Of a stretch of 25,621 nucleotides of DNA, positions 1 through 7,094 are shown piece by piece. Source of the stretch: JBASEY01 sp049652745. GTDB lineage: Bacteria; CSSED10-310. Both the position numbers and the translations under genes were made by a program. Position 1 is the stretch's first letter, and every line of letters starts with the position of its first letter. The notes below the pieces were generated by a model, which made no database searches, was not told where the DNA came from, and saw only the letters and a program-made list of their open reading frames with translations. The stretch is taken from assembly GCA_049652745.1 (NCBI GenBank), contig JBASEY010000059.1, positions 1 to 25,621 on the forward strand. The letters are read 5' to 3'.

Positions 1-337
1 CCATCAGAAACTGACGAATGGCTTTTTCAGGTGTCTCCCAATGTTGAAGAGGAGTATCTCTTATCAGCCAGTCAATCATTTCATGAATAAATGTCACGTC
101 TTCTTCGTGCTCGAAAAGATATAAAAAGGCGTCTCCATATACCGTCCAGTCAAGCGGATGCGTCCACTCGTCGCTTTTTGCCTGGGCCAGCGTCGATCTG
201 ATGGTGGCTATCGTTGTGTTCAGTCGGATTTCAGGACCATCCGAATCATTGTTTTCTGAACCATCCACAGTTGCCGACCCCGGCAAGACGACGATAACGG
301 CAACCAACAGCACACTAATTAACTTGATCATGTTCAT
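1..337 (-). CDS. Secreted protein of unknown function, partial (C-terminus beyond the window)
   Basis: Reading right to left from ATG at 337-335, the frame stays open for 112 codons to the window edge, so the C-terminus is missing. The start is supported by AGGAGG nine bases upstream; a second ATG lies two codons in. The first residues (MNMIKLISVLLVAVIVVLPGS) form a short basic start and a hydrophobic stretch, a typical signal peptide. The rest is acidic and rich in Trp and aromatic residues (for example HPLDWTVYGDAFLYLF). I recognise no domain. The start overlaps the end of the upstream small gene by 23 bases, so the two are probably co-transcribed and translationally coupled. Location outside the cytoplasmic membrane is inferred from the signal peptide only. 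Confidence 0.7.
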   Translation of the reverse strand, partial: MNMIKLISVLLVAVIVVLPGSATVDGSENNDSDGPEIRLNTTIATIRSTLAQAKSDEWTHPLDWTVYGDAFLYLFEHEEDVTFIHEMIDWLIRDTPLQHWETPEKAIRQFLM

Positions 338-554
338 GAATGCGATCCTCCTGGTTTTTAGGGATTGGCGAATGATTACACGCTGTCGGCGTCGGCGGAG
401 TGGGATCATTATAAACATACATTCTGACGTCTATACCCGAATGTACACAGGAATCGTCTAGAAATACATATCCGTTAATCATAACATCAGCAACTGCATT
501 CGACGTGCAAAACAGCAGTATCACCATCAAAAGACCTTTCCGCTGTCTAAACAT
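315..554 (-). CDS. Small secreted protein of unknown function (79 aa)
   Basis: The 79-codon frame starts at ATG 554-552 and follows a consensus-like promoter (624-652). The N-terminus is a clear signal peptide (MFRQRKGLLMVILLFCTSNAVA, likely cleaved after AVA), leaving a mature protein of about 57 residues. The segment INGYVFLDDSCVHSGIDV faintly resembles the first strand and turn of carboxypeptidase-regulatory-like domains, but the remainder (a Pro/Thr-rich PTPPTPTA stretch and a polar tail) does not continue that fold. It may therefore be a truncated relative or an unrelated small exported protein. Two Cys remain in the mature part. It overlaps the next secreted-protein gene by 23 bases. 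Confidence 0.55.
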   Translation of the reverse strand: MFRQRKGLLMVILLFCTSNAVADVMINGYVFLDDSCVHSGIDVRMYVYNDPTPPTPTACNHSPIPKNQEDRIHEHDQVN

Positions 555-616
555 AACTACCTGCCTTTGTTAACGTGCCGTCGTTCAACTTCTATTTTTC
601 CGAATTCGTCCACAGT

Positions 617-652
617 TTAATTAATTATATCAACTTCCGTACCCCTGCTCAA
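617..652 (-). promoter_or_regulatory. Sigma70-type promoter for the small secreted-protein pair
   Basis: On the minus strand, TTGAGC (652-647), a 17-base spacer and TATAAT (629-624) give a near-consensus promoter with a start site expected near 617, about 60 bases before the ATG at 554. The -35 and spacer lie in the 3' end of the decayed transposase fragment, so the promoter may derive from the insertion remnant. Confidence 0.6.
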
Positions 653-1000
653 GTAGTTGAGGGGGAACGGATCGAATGGATTTGAATAAGACTTCAATAT
701 TCCAACGGTAGTCGTAGAGTCGGGTGATTTCCACGTCCGGCCCAAAGACGCCTTGGCACTGATCAGGGGCCAGCCAGTCTCCTTTTTTGTACCGGTTCCG
801 GACGAAAACCAATTTGACGAGGCCTCCTCCAGTCTCCAATTGTGCCATGGCGGATGCCAGGCTTGTCGCTCGCCCCCGGCATTTCTTCAGCGAACGATAG
901 ATCGTGAGAATATCCATGGGCTTTCCCTGAAAGATGCAATGGACTTTCGGTGTCTTTTTGATCATGCCGATCATACGAATCCGCACCCACGAAAAATTTA
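630..1000 (-). pseudogene. Decayed IS4-type transposase fragment
   Basis: About 118 codons resemble the C-terminal part of IS4-family DDE transposases: KKTPKVHCIFQGKPMDI, then KLVFVRNRYKKGDWLA, then LYDYRWNIEVLFK. The last piece fits the family's Y-x2-R-x3-E signature with the catalytic Glu. These enzymes normally exceed 350 residues, so the N-terminal DDE part and the extreme C-terminus are missing. After DWLA the reading frame gives PDQCQGVF, whereas the +1 frame gives LISAKASL, the expected family sequence. A one-base insertion (about 766-769) later compensated (about 740-747) would explain this. No terminal repeats could be assigned. It is a dead fragment, evidence of past transposition here. 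Confidence 0.75.
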
Positions 1001-1047
1001 GTAATACACTGCTACCAAAGCTAATGAACGGTGAAGCGATGGTGACT

Positions 1048-1093
1048 GTTTGAACACGATTTCAAAGATTACATAGATGGACACGATTAGATT
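1048..1093 (+). repeat. Dispersed 46-nt repeat, copy 1
   Basis: This stretch begins GTTTGAACACGAT and ends CACGATTAGATT. It matches 25005-25050 in the same orientation at 43 of 46 bases. Just downstream (about 1108-1140) are short tandem-like units (TAATCCTGTTAATCCTTTAATC), a kind of intergenic repeat seen in many bacterial genomes. No coding potential. Confidence 0.8.
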
Positions 1094-1397
1094 CCGAGAA
1101 AGAAAAGACTAATCCTGTTAATCCTTTAATCCCCTAATCATGTTCAGACAAAGGTTTTAAACGTTAGTAACTATGCTGCAGAAGATGAGTTATTAATTAA
1201 GCGATGCCTTCCAGGGATCACCAGTTTGTAGGACCGTGTAAAATGGCGACAGTGGGCACGCTCCTTGATCTCCAAGTCCGGTATTTGCGAACCGGTCATC
1301 TTTTAGATCGTTCTCTCGACCTCTGTCCTGTCACCCTTTTCTGATTCTTCTGAATCTTTATGAATCTCCATATCTTGCCCTTAAAGTTTATTACACG
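1094..1397. other. Intergenic stretch, no gene seen
   Basis: Apart from the TAATCC-type units at its start, I see no convincing gene, RNA or promoter. Short open frames lack ribosome-binding sites and recognisable protein sequence. Confidence 0.5.
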
Positions 1398-1434
1398 AAT
1401 CTTTCATAGGATAGGTGTCTCATTCATATAGACA
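1398..1434 (+). repeat. Left inverted repeat flanking the nucleotidyltransferase module
   Basis: The 37 bases 1398-1434 match the reverse complement of 2661-2697 at 31 of 37 positions, including a perfect 16-nt core TAGGTGTCTCATTCAT (1412-1427; partner 2668-2683). The pair encloses the small gene, the nucleotidyltransferase gene and their control region. They may be terminal repeats of a non-autonomous element or ends left by two oppositely oriented insertion sequences. Confidence 0.7.
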
Positions 1435-1498
1435 GAGGGAATGTATGATTTTTCTGTTAAAATAACAACTATTCAAAAATTATCTGAAGGCGACAAAA

Positions 1499-1596
1499 TT
1501 GCCTATCAACTGGAGTTTTCTCACAATACTGCTAGGCAATGTTCCTATTGACATTTTGCCTAGCGTAATCTATATTTTAAGAAGTTTGATAGGCAA
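1499..1596 (+). promoter_or_regulatory. Four-site operator array (TTGCCTAKC motif, 57-nt period)
   Basis: Four copies of a TTGCCTA(T/G)C motif alternate in orientation: forward at 1499-1509 (TTGCCTATCAA), reverse at 1531-1539 (GCTAGGCAA), forward at 1556-1564 (TTGCCTAGC), reverse at 1586-1596 (TTGATAGGCAA). Each forward/reverse pair spans 41 bases and the two pairs are exactly 57 bases apart; the whole array also has dyad symmetry about 1547.5. The third site lies in the promoter spacer and the fourth just after the start site, so binding there should repress transcription. The regulator is most simply one of the two encoded proteins (inference). Confidence 0.75.
1548..1576 (+). promoter_or_regulatory. 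Strong sigma70-type promoter of the nucleotidyltransferase module
   Basis: Consensus TTGACA (1548-1553), a 17-base spacer and TATATT (1571-1576); start expected near 1583, about 35 bases before the first ATG. One operator copy lies in the spacer. Confidence 0.75.
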
Positions 1597-1617
1597 ATAA
1601 GAAAGAAGCCAACAACA

Positions 1618-1932
1618 ATGAGTAAAATTCATTATATTTTAAAAGAAGAGCACGATAGATTGGAAAGATTAGCAGCGCTCTATCAAAAAGAAATAGGGAA
1701 TTTGCCGAAAGGATCTGTCTCCCTGAAGAAGCGTAACGGCAATGCCTACGTGTATATCGCTTATCGAGAAGGCAAAAAAATGAAATTTAAGTACGTGGGC
1801 AAAGAATCATCTCCAAAGGCAGTTGAAATTTCTGCTTTAATAAAAGAACGTCAAGAAAAAACCAAACAATTAGATGAAGTAATGGCTGATATCAGAAATA
1901 TAAAGAAGGTGCTGAATGAATGGCCTGACTGA
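1618..1932 (+). CDS. Small basic coiled-coil protein, DUF6788-like, partner of the nucleotidyltransferase
   Basis: This 104-residue protein has a polar N-terminal helix, a central beta-rich segment (LPKGSVSLKKRNGNAYVYIAYREGKKMKFKYVGKESS, about residues 29-66) and a C-terminal coiled-coil-like helix (about 68-101). The central pattern (GS, a basic stretch, aromatic-rich YVYIAYREGKK, then YVGK) resembles small DUF6788-like proteins; that assignment is from memory and tentative. It has no obvious helix-turn-helix, but its basic character would suit DNA binding, and the operator array upstream suggests that a product of this operon autoregulates. It overlaps the nucleotidyltransferase start by 17 bases. 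A reasonable guess is an antitoxin or regulator. The ribosome-binding site is weak (AGAAAGAAG). Confidence 0.75.
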   Translation: MSKIHYILKEEHDRLERLAALYQKEIGNLPKGSVSLKKRNGNAYVYIAYREGKKMKFKYVGKESSPKAVEISALIKERQEKTKQLDEVMADIRNIKKVLNEWPD

Positions 1933-2605
1933 TCTGGTAGCCGATATCCTAAGAAAGCTATCTGAGACAGGTATTCTAGAAGAAATAATGTTGATAGGAA
2001 GCTGGTGTTTGATCGTATATCAGAAATATTTTGACGACTTACCCGGGATTCCGGTATTTCGGACAACTGATATTGATTTCATGATTCCTTATCCTCCCCA
2101 AATAGCCTCTCATGTGGATGTTCCCAGAGTATTAGAGGGTTTGGGTTTTATAGAGGAATTTGACGTAATCAATCAGATAACAAAATATCTTCATCGCGAT
2201 GTGGAGATAGAATTTTTAATACCGGAAGTTGGTCCGCCAAAAGACAAGAACAAGCATATCCCACAATTAAAGGTATTACCTCAAAGGCTGAGATACGTGA
2301 ACATATTGCAGAATAATAAACTTAAAAGTGATTTCAAAGGAATTCCAGTGATCGTTCCAGAGCCGGCAGCATTTGTCATTCAGAAACTCATTTGCTCTGC
2401 CGAAAGGAAGAACCCAGACAAAAAGGCTAATGATTTACGAATAGCAACCGAATTTGGCTTATTCCTTTTTACAATTCCCGCGCAAGTGCAAAAGTTATAT
2501 GACGTTTACCAATCACTTCCTGTCCCATGGAGGAAAAGATTTTTGCGCATAATAGAAGCCGAAGCGCCTAAATTCTTTAAGGAATTCAATAATATCAATA
2601 AGTAA
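1916..2605 (+). CDS. GSU2403-family nucleotidyltransferase-fold protein
   Basis: The 229-residue protein carries a nucleotidyltransferase core: LIGSWCLIVYQ (about residues 26-36) followed by FRTTDIDFMIP (about 48-58), where DID would be the metal-binding acidic pair after the GS motif. EIEFLIPEVG (about 95-104) supplies a third acidic strand. PEPAAFVIQKLICSAER (about 145-161) and the basic KKANDL segment match the C-terminal pattern of the GSU2403 family, which is related to AbiEii-like enzymes. It starts at ATG 1916 within the upstream gene, behind AAGAAGG. Family members are often linked to toxin-antitoxin or defence roles, but substrate and toxicity are unknown here. The gene is clearly more AT-rich than the neighbouring housekeeping genes, suggesting acquisition. 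Confidence 0.8.
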   Translation: MNGLTDLVADILRKLSETGILEEIMLIGSWCLIVYQKYFDDLPGIPVFRTTDIDFMIPYPPQIASHVDVPRVLEGLGFIEEFDVINQITKYLHRDVEIEFLIPEVGPPKDKNKHIPQLKVLPQRLRYVNILQNNKLKSDFKGIPVIVPEPAAFVIQKLICSAERKNPDKKANDLRIATEFGLFLFTIPAQVQKLYDVYQSLPVPWRKRFLRIIEAEAPKFFKEFNNINK

Positions 2606-2660
2606 TTTTTCTTTAGATTGGTGTAACGAGCCACTATTTTCAATTAAAATTGCCCTTTTG

Positions 2661-2697
2661 TGTCGAAATGAATGAGACACCTAGCCTATAGAAAATT
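2661..2697 (-). repeat. Right inverted repeat flanking the nucleotidyltransferase module
   Basis: Partner of 1398-1434 (31 of 37 matches on the opposite strand). It begins TGTCG on the plus strand. I see no obvious target-site duplication next to either repeat. Confidence 0.7.
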
Positions 2698-2701
2698 GAT
2701 C

Positions 2702-2736
2702 CCCCCTTCTCTATTCATGGAGAAGGGGCTGGGGGA
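2702..2736 (+). repeat. REP-like palindromic repeat
   Basis: CCCCTTCTC and GAGAAGGGG form a 9-bp stem with a short loop, followed by CTGGGGGATGATG. The form (pyrimidine-rich arm, purine-rich arm, CTGGGG tail) resembles REP-type extragenic palindromes. There is no T-run, so it is not a good intrinsic terminator. Confidence 0.5.
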
Positions 2737-2757
2737 TGATGTCCTCAACAATAGATT

Positions 2758-2790
2758 AAAAAAGCCCCTCCGGCATATCCCGGCGGGGCC
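2758..2790 (-). terminator. Intrinsic terminator of nifJ
   Basis: Read on the minus strand just after the nifJ stop, a GC-rich hairpin (arms 2780-2789 and 2764-2773, one mismatch, six-base loop) is followed by six T (2763-2758). It separates nifJ from the converging accessory module. Confidence 0.85.
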
Positions 2791-2813
2791 TTTCATTACT
2801 TATCAGATGAGGG

Positions 2814-5800
2814 TTATTCGCTGAAATCCAACTCCGCTAACTGTTTATAAATATTGTATCGCAGTTTGACGTCTTTGCGCGCCAGTTCCAATAACTCTTC
2901 AGCCCGTTTCGGATCGGTTCGTGTCAGAGCTTTGTAACGGGTTTCACTGTACATGTAGTCTTTCAAGTCGATGCTCGGCGCCTTGCTGTCAAGCTGTAAA
3001 GGATTCTGCTTGTTCTCGATGCGTCTGGGATCGAAGCGGAACAGCGGCCAATGACCGGAATCGACGGCCTTTTTCTGCTCGTAAATCTGTTTCTGCATGT
3101 CTATTCCGTGTGCAATACAGGGGCAATAAGCCACGATGATCGAGCAGCCCGGATAGCTTTCAGCTTCCATGAACGCTTTCACTGCCTGGTTCTGGTTGGC
3201 GCCCATCGCGATTTTCGCTACGTAAATGTTGCCATAAGACATCAGAATCATAGCCAAATCTTTTTTCGGCTGCGGCTTGCCGGCAACAGCGAATTTTGCC
3301 GTCGAACCTCGTGGAGTCGCTTTGGAGCACTGACCGCCGGTATTGGAATAGACTTCCGTGTCCAGCACCAGGATATTGACGTTTCTGCCGCTTGCCATGA
3401 CATGATCGAGACCACCGTAGCCGATATCATACGCCCATCCGTCACCGCCGACACCCCAAACGGATTTGTCCACCAGATAATCCGCCAGGCTGACAAACGC
3501 GGGATGGGTCTTGGCGAAACGCTTTTTCAGATCGGCGACCCGACCGCGGAGAATTTCAACCTGCTGATCGGAATTCTGATCGATGTTCAGGATGAATTCT
3601 TTCTCATCTGCAGGAATATCCAATTCTTTCAGCAGTTGAACGGCTTGTTCATATTTTTTATCGACCGCAACTCGGAATCCCAGCGCGATTTCAGCGGCGT
3701 CTTCGAACAAGCTGTTGGTCCAGGCCGGTCCCAGGCCGTCTGCGCGGGAGCAGTATGGAGTTGTCGGCAGATTGCCGCCGTAAATCGATGAGCAACCGGT
3801 GGCATTGGCAATCAACAGGCGATCGCCGAACAGTTGGGTCATCAATTTGATATACGGGGTTTCACCGCAGCCGGCACAGGCACCGGAAAATTCGAACAGC
3901 GGTCGAATCAACTGGCTGCCTTTGACAGAATTCTTGTTGATCTTGTCTTTGTTCATTTCCGGCAACGTCAGGAAAAAGTCCCAATTTTTGACTTCCTGTT
4001 CGCGCAAAGGAATCTGCGGTTGCAGAGCCAGGGCTTTTTCTTTCGGAGGACATATCTCGACGCAGACACCGCAGCCGGTGCAGTCTTCCGGAGCTACCTG
4101 AACGGTCCATTTCAAAGATTCATAAGGTTTTTTGGTATCGACGCTCTTGAAGGTTTCCGGCGCGTTCTTCAACTCTTCCGCCGGGTATGCTTTGACGCGT
4201 ATCGCTGCGTGTGGGCAGATAAACGAGCACTGACCGCACTGAATACAGTTGGCGCTCTTCCAGACGGGTATTTCCATGGCGATATTGCGTTTTTCATACT
4301 GAGTCGTTCCGACCGGATATTTTCCGTCACAGGGCATTTCGCTGACTTTTACCAGGTCGCCTTCTTTCGCGATGATTTTGCCTAGAACATTTTTGACAAA
4401 ATCGGGCGCATGGTCAGGAACAGGCGGCATCATCGGGATCGTACCGACTTTTTTGCCGGTATAATCCATTTTTTCAACAGCCTTCAAAGCGGCATCGACA
4501 GCTTTCATATTCATTTTGACAACCTCTGGACCTCGGTGACCAAAAGATTTGCGAATTGCGTCTCGGATCAATTCGATCGCTTCCGCTTCCGGCAGAACTT
4601 TGGAAATTTTGAAGAAAGCCGTCTGCATGATGGTATTGATACGAGCACCCAAACCCAGATCCATAGCCAAGTTCGCCGCATCGATCACATAGACTTCCGG
4701 AGTTTTATCCAAAATCTGTTTTTGCACCATCGCGGGCAGATGGTCCCATGTTTCCGCTGCGGAGTAGGGGCTGTTCAGCAGCAGCGTGCCGTTTTTCCGC
4801 AGATTGTCCAGCATGTTGTATTTTTCAAGAAATCCGAAATTGTGGACACCAAGGAAATGAGCGTTGTTGCACAGATAGGTGCTGCGAATGGGTTTGGGGC
4901 CGAATCGAAGGTGGCTGACGGTTTGAGAGCCGGCTTTTTTGGAGTCGTAGACAAAATATCCCTGAGCGTATAAGTCGGTGGCATCGGCGATGATTTTGAT
5001 CGAGTTTTTATTGGCTCCGACTGTTCCATCGGAACCCAGTCCGTAAAACATGGCCTGGAACGCATCGGCGGATCGGTTCAGGCAGTCCATTTTCCAGTCA
5101 AGAGAAGAATTGGTGACATCGTCGATGATACCGATCGTGAAATGGTTTTTGGGCTTGTTTGAAGCCAGGTTTTTGAACACGCTTTTGATCATGCCCGGTG
5201 AAAATTCTTTCGAGCTCAGACCATAGCGGCCGCCGATGATCAAGGGGCGTGTTTTGAACGGAGCGGTACCGTTTGTATATGCTTCGTCGATAGCGACCTG
5301 AATATCCTGATACAAGGGTTCACCGTTGGCTCCCGGTTCTTTGGTTCTGTCCATGGCCACAATTCGTTTTACGGTTACGGGGAGCGCTTTGATGAAATGG
5401 CGAATAGAGAACGGTCGATATAGACGCACTTTTACCAAACCGACTTTTTGGCCTTCCGCAACCAGCTCATCGACGGTTTCGTGGGCGGCTTCGGCGCCTG
5501 AACCCATGATGACCATGACATGTTCCGCTTCCGGATGACCGTAATACTGGAACAGCTCGTATGAACGGCCGGTCTTTTCGGCAAACGTGCGCATATAGGA
5601 TTCGATGATATCGGGCGCGGCATTATAGAATTTATTGACGGTTTCGCGACCCTGGAAGTACACGTCGGGGTTTTGGCTGGTGCCGCTGATCATCGGAGCA
5701 TCCGGTCGCAATCCACGTTCACGGTGTGCAAGGATGAATTCCTCTTTGATCATCGATTTCATGTCTTCCCGTGACAGCGGATAGATTTTGTTGATTTCGT

Positions 5801-6335
5801 GTGATGTCCTGAATCCATCGAAGAAGTGCAGCATCGGGACTCGGGTTTCCAGGGTCGAAGCGGTAGCGATGAAGCTGAAGTCCATGACCTCCTGCACCGA
5901 TCCGGCGGCCAGCATCCCGAACCCGGTGGCTCGAGCCGCCATGACATCCTGATGATCACCGAAAATCGACAGTGCCTGGCTGGCAATCGACCGGGCCGCT
6001 ATGTGAAACACTGTCGGCAACAATTCCCCGGAGATTTTGTACATGTTCGGGATCATCAACAACAGACCCTGAGAAGCGGTGAAGGTCGTACACAGAGCTC
6101 CGGCAGCCAATGCGCCGTGCACCGAAGCGGATGCGCCGCCTTCACTTTGCAGCTCGACGACTTCGGGGATGACTCCCCAAAGGTTCGTCTCACCGGCAGC
6201 GGATTTTTCATCGGCTATTTCACCCATCACGGAGCTCGGTGTAATCGGATATATCGCACATATTTCGTTACAAGCATGAGCGACATGGGCGGCGGCAGTG
6301 TTACCGTCCATTGGTTCCATTATTTGTTTGTTCAT
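2814..6335 (-). CDS. nifJ: Pyruvate:ferredoxin (flavodoxin) oxidoreductase, single-chain
   Basis: This 1173-residue cytoplasmic enzyme oxidatively decarboxylates pyruvate to acetyl-CoA and CO2, reducing ferredoxin or flavodoxin. Length and domain order match the fused single-chain form. The N-terminal pyrimidine-binding region opens with MDGNTAAAHVAHACNEI and YPITPSS. Two 4Fe-4S sites follow: CIQCGQCSFICP (about 695-706) and CTGCGVCVEICP (about 750-761). CAGCGETPY (about 815) gives ligands of the third cluster at the entry of the TPP domain. GDGWAYDIGYGGLDH (about 962) and the VYSNTGGQCS segment (about 993-1002) bind Mg-TPP. AAGGAG stands eight bases before the ATG. It follows recR after 155 bases with its own promoter candidate and ends in a strong terminator, so it is probably monocistronic. 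The enzyme is oxygen-sensitive and typical of anaerobes. Confidence 0.98.
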   Translation of the reverse strand: MNKQIMEPMDGNTAAAHVAHACNEICAIYPITPSSVMGEIADEKSAAGETNLWGVIPEVVELQSEGGASASVHGALAAGALCTTFTASQGLLLMIPNMYKISGELLPTVFHIAARSIASQALSIFGDHQDVMAARATGFGMLAAGSVQEVMDFSFIATASTLETRVPMLHFFDGFRTSHEINKIYPLSREDMKSMIKEEFILAHRERGLRPDAPMISGTSQNPDVYFQGRETVNKFYNAAPDIIESYMRTFAEKTGRSYELFQYYGHPEAEHVMVIMGSGAEAAHETVDELVAEGQKVGLVKVRLYRPFSIRHFIKALPVTVKRIVAMDRTKEPGANGEPLYQDIQVAIDEAYTNGTAPFKTRPLIIGGRYGLSSKEFSPGMIKSVFKNLASNKPKNHFTIGIIDDVTNSSLDWKMDCLNRSADAFQAMFYGLGSDGTVGANKNSIKIIADATDLYAQGYFVYDSKKAGSQTVSHLRFGPKPIRSTYLCNNAHFLGVHNFGFLEKYNMLDNLRKNGTLLLNSPYSAAETWDHLPAMVQKQILDKTPEVYVIDAANLAMDLGLGARINTIMQTAFFKISKVLPEAEAIELIRDAIRKSFGHRGPEVVKMNMKAVDAALKAVEKMDYTGKKVGTIPMMPPVPDHAPDFVKNVLGKIIAKEGDLVKVSEMPCDGKYPVGTTQYEKRNIAMEIPVWKSANCIQCGQCSFICPHAAIRVKAYPAEELKNAPETFKSVDTKKPYESLKWTVQVAPEDCTGCGVCVEICPPKEKALALQPQIPLREQEVKNWDFFLTLPEMNKDKINKNSVKGSQLIRPLFEFSGACAGCGETPYIKLMTQLFGDRLLIANATGCSSIYGGNLPTTPYCSRADGLGPAWTNSLFEDAAEIALGFRVAVDKKYEQAVQLLKELDIPADEKEFILNIDQNSDQQVEILRGRVADLKKRFAKTHPAFVSLADYLVDKSVWGVGGDGWAYDIGYGGLDHVMASGRNVNILVLDTEVYSNTGGQCSKATPRGSTAKFAVAGKPQPKKDLAMILMSYGNIYVAKIAMGANQNQAVKAFMEAESYPGCSIIVAYCPCIAHGIDMQKQIYEQKKAVDSGHWPLFRFDPRRIENKQNPLQLDSKAPSIDLKDYMYSETRYKALTRTDPKRAEELLELARKDVKLRYNIYKQLAELDFSE

Positions 6336-6382
6336 ACATATAACTCCTTATAAAAAGTTAATTAAGAATTCGCCAAAGCCTC

Positions 6383-6426
6383 ATTATCATATTCCGCCGA
6401 TTATTGCCAAAAACAGATGTCGGCGG
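6383..6426 (-). promoter_or_regulatory. Candidate nifJ promoter with an adjacent dyad
   Basis: On the minus strand, TTGGCA (6410-6405), 16 bases and GATAAT (6388-6383) form a plausible promoter about 45 bases before the nifJ start. A perfect 7-bp dyad, CCGCCGA (6394-6400) and TCGGCGG (6420-6426), brackets the -35 box and could be an operator. It is not a convincing recR terminator because no T-run follows. Confidence 0.5.
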
Positions 6427-6490
6427 TGGAAAATGCAAAACAAATAGATGATGATCGGGAAAAACAGGCGTTCCGGCAGCAGGCGGATCG

Positions 6491-7087
6491 TCACAGCTCG
6501 ATTTTTCCTTCAAGCGCCCGTACCACCGTGGCTTCGTCGGCGTGTTCGAGCGATGAACCGACCGGCAGCCCATACGCCAGGCGATAGACCTTGACACCCA
6601 GAGGTTTCAGCAAGCGGCTGACATATAGAGCCGTCGCTTCCCCTTCGACGGTGAATCCGGTCGCAATGATGATGTACTGCGGTTTTTCGGTTTCGATCCG
6701 TTGAATCAGCGCTTCGATAGACAAATCTTCCGGCCCGATACCGTCCAACGGCGCTATGACGCCGCCGAGCACGTGATAGCGTCCGCGATATTCCATGGTG
6801 CTCTCGAGCGCCATGACATCGCCGACATCTTCGACGATGCAGATGATGTTTTCGCGATAGGAATCCTGACAAATCTCGCACAATTCGTTTTCAGCCAGGT
6901 AAAAGCAGCGGCTGCATGGCCGTATTTGCTCATGTAGCGCTTGCAGAGCCGATGCAAGTCTGTTCACCCTGTCGGCGGGTTGTTTCAGAAGGTGAAACGC
7001 TATGCGGCGGGCTGATTTCCGCCCGATCGCCGGCAGACGTTCCAATTCCGCAAGGGCGGTTTCCAATGCTTTCAACTGTCGGGCCAT
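6491..7087 (-). CDS. recR: Recombination mediator protein RecR
   Basis: The 198-residue protein matches RecR in length and layout. A helix-hairpin-helix segment (LERLPAIGRKSARRIAFHLL, about residues 16-34) is followed by the four-Cys zinc site (C58, C61, C70, C73), a Toprim domain opening IICIVEDVGDVMALE (about 81-95), and the conserved tail YRLAYGLPVGSSLEHADEATV. RecR works with RecF and RecO to load RecA onto SSB-coated single-stranded gaps. It starts seven bases after the ybaB stop, as expected for a dnaX-ybaB-recR operon. No good ribosome-binding site is visible, so translation may be coupled to ybaB. Confidence 0.97.
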   Translation of the reverse strand: MARQLKALETALAELERLPAIGRKSARRIAFHLLKQPADRVNRLASALQALHEQIRPCSRCFYLAENELCEICQDSYRENIICIVEDVGDVMALESTMEYRGRYHVLGGVIAPLDGIGPEDLSIEALIQRIETEKPQYIIIATGFTVEGEATALYVSRLLKPLGVKVYRLAYGLPVGSSLEHADEATVVRALEGKIEL

Positions 7088-7094
7088 AGTTCGG

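Noticed and set aside
1499..1596. The four repeated motifs as a CRISPR array
   Set aside because: Units are only 9-11 bases, alternate in orientation and sit on a promoter; they fit operators, not CRISPR repeats.
3051..4973. Long open frames on the plus strand opposite nifJ
   Set aside because: They are shadows of a strongly conserved gene on the other strand, with no ribosome-binding sites and no family resemblance.
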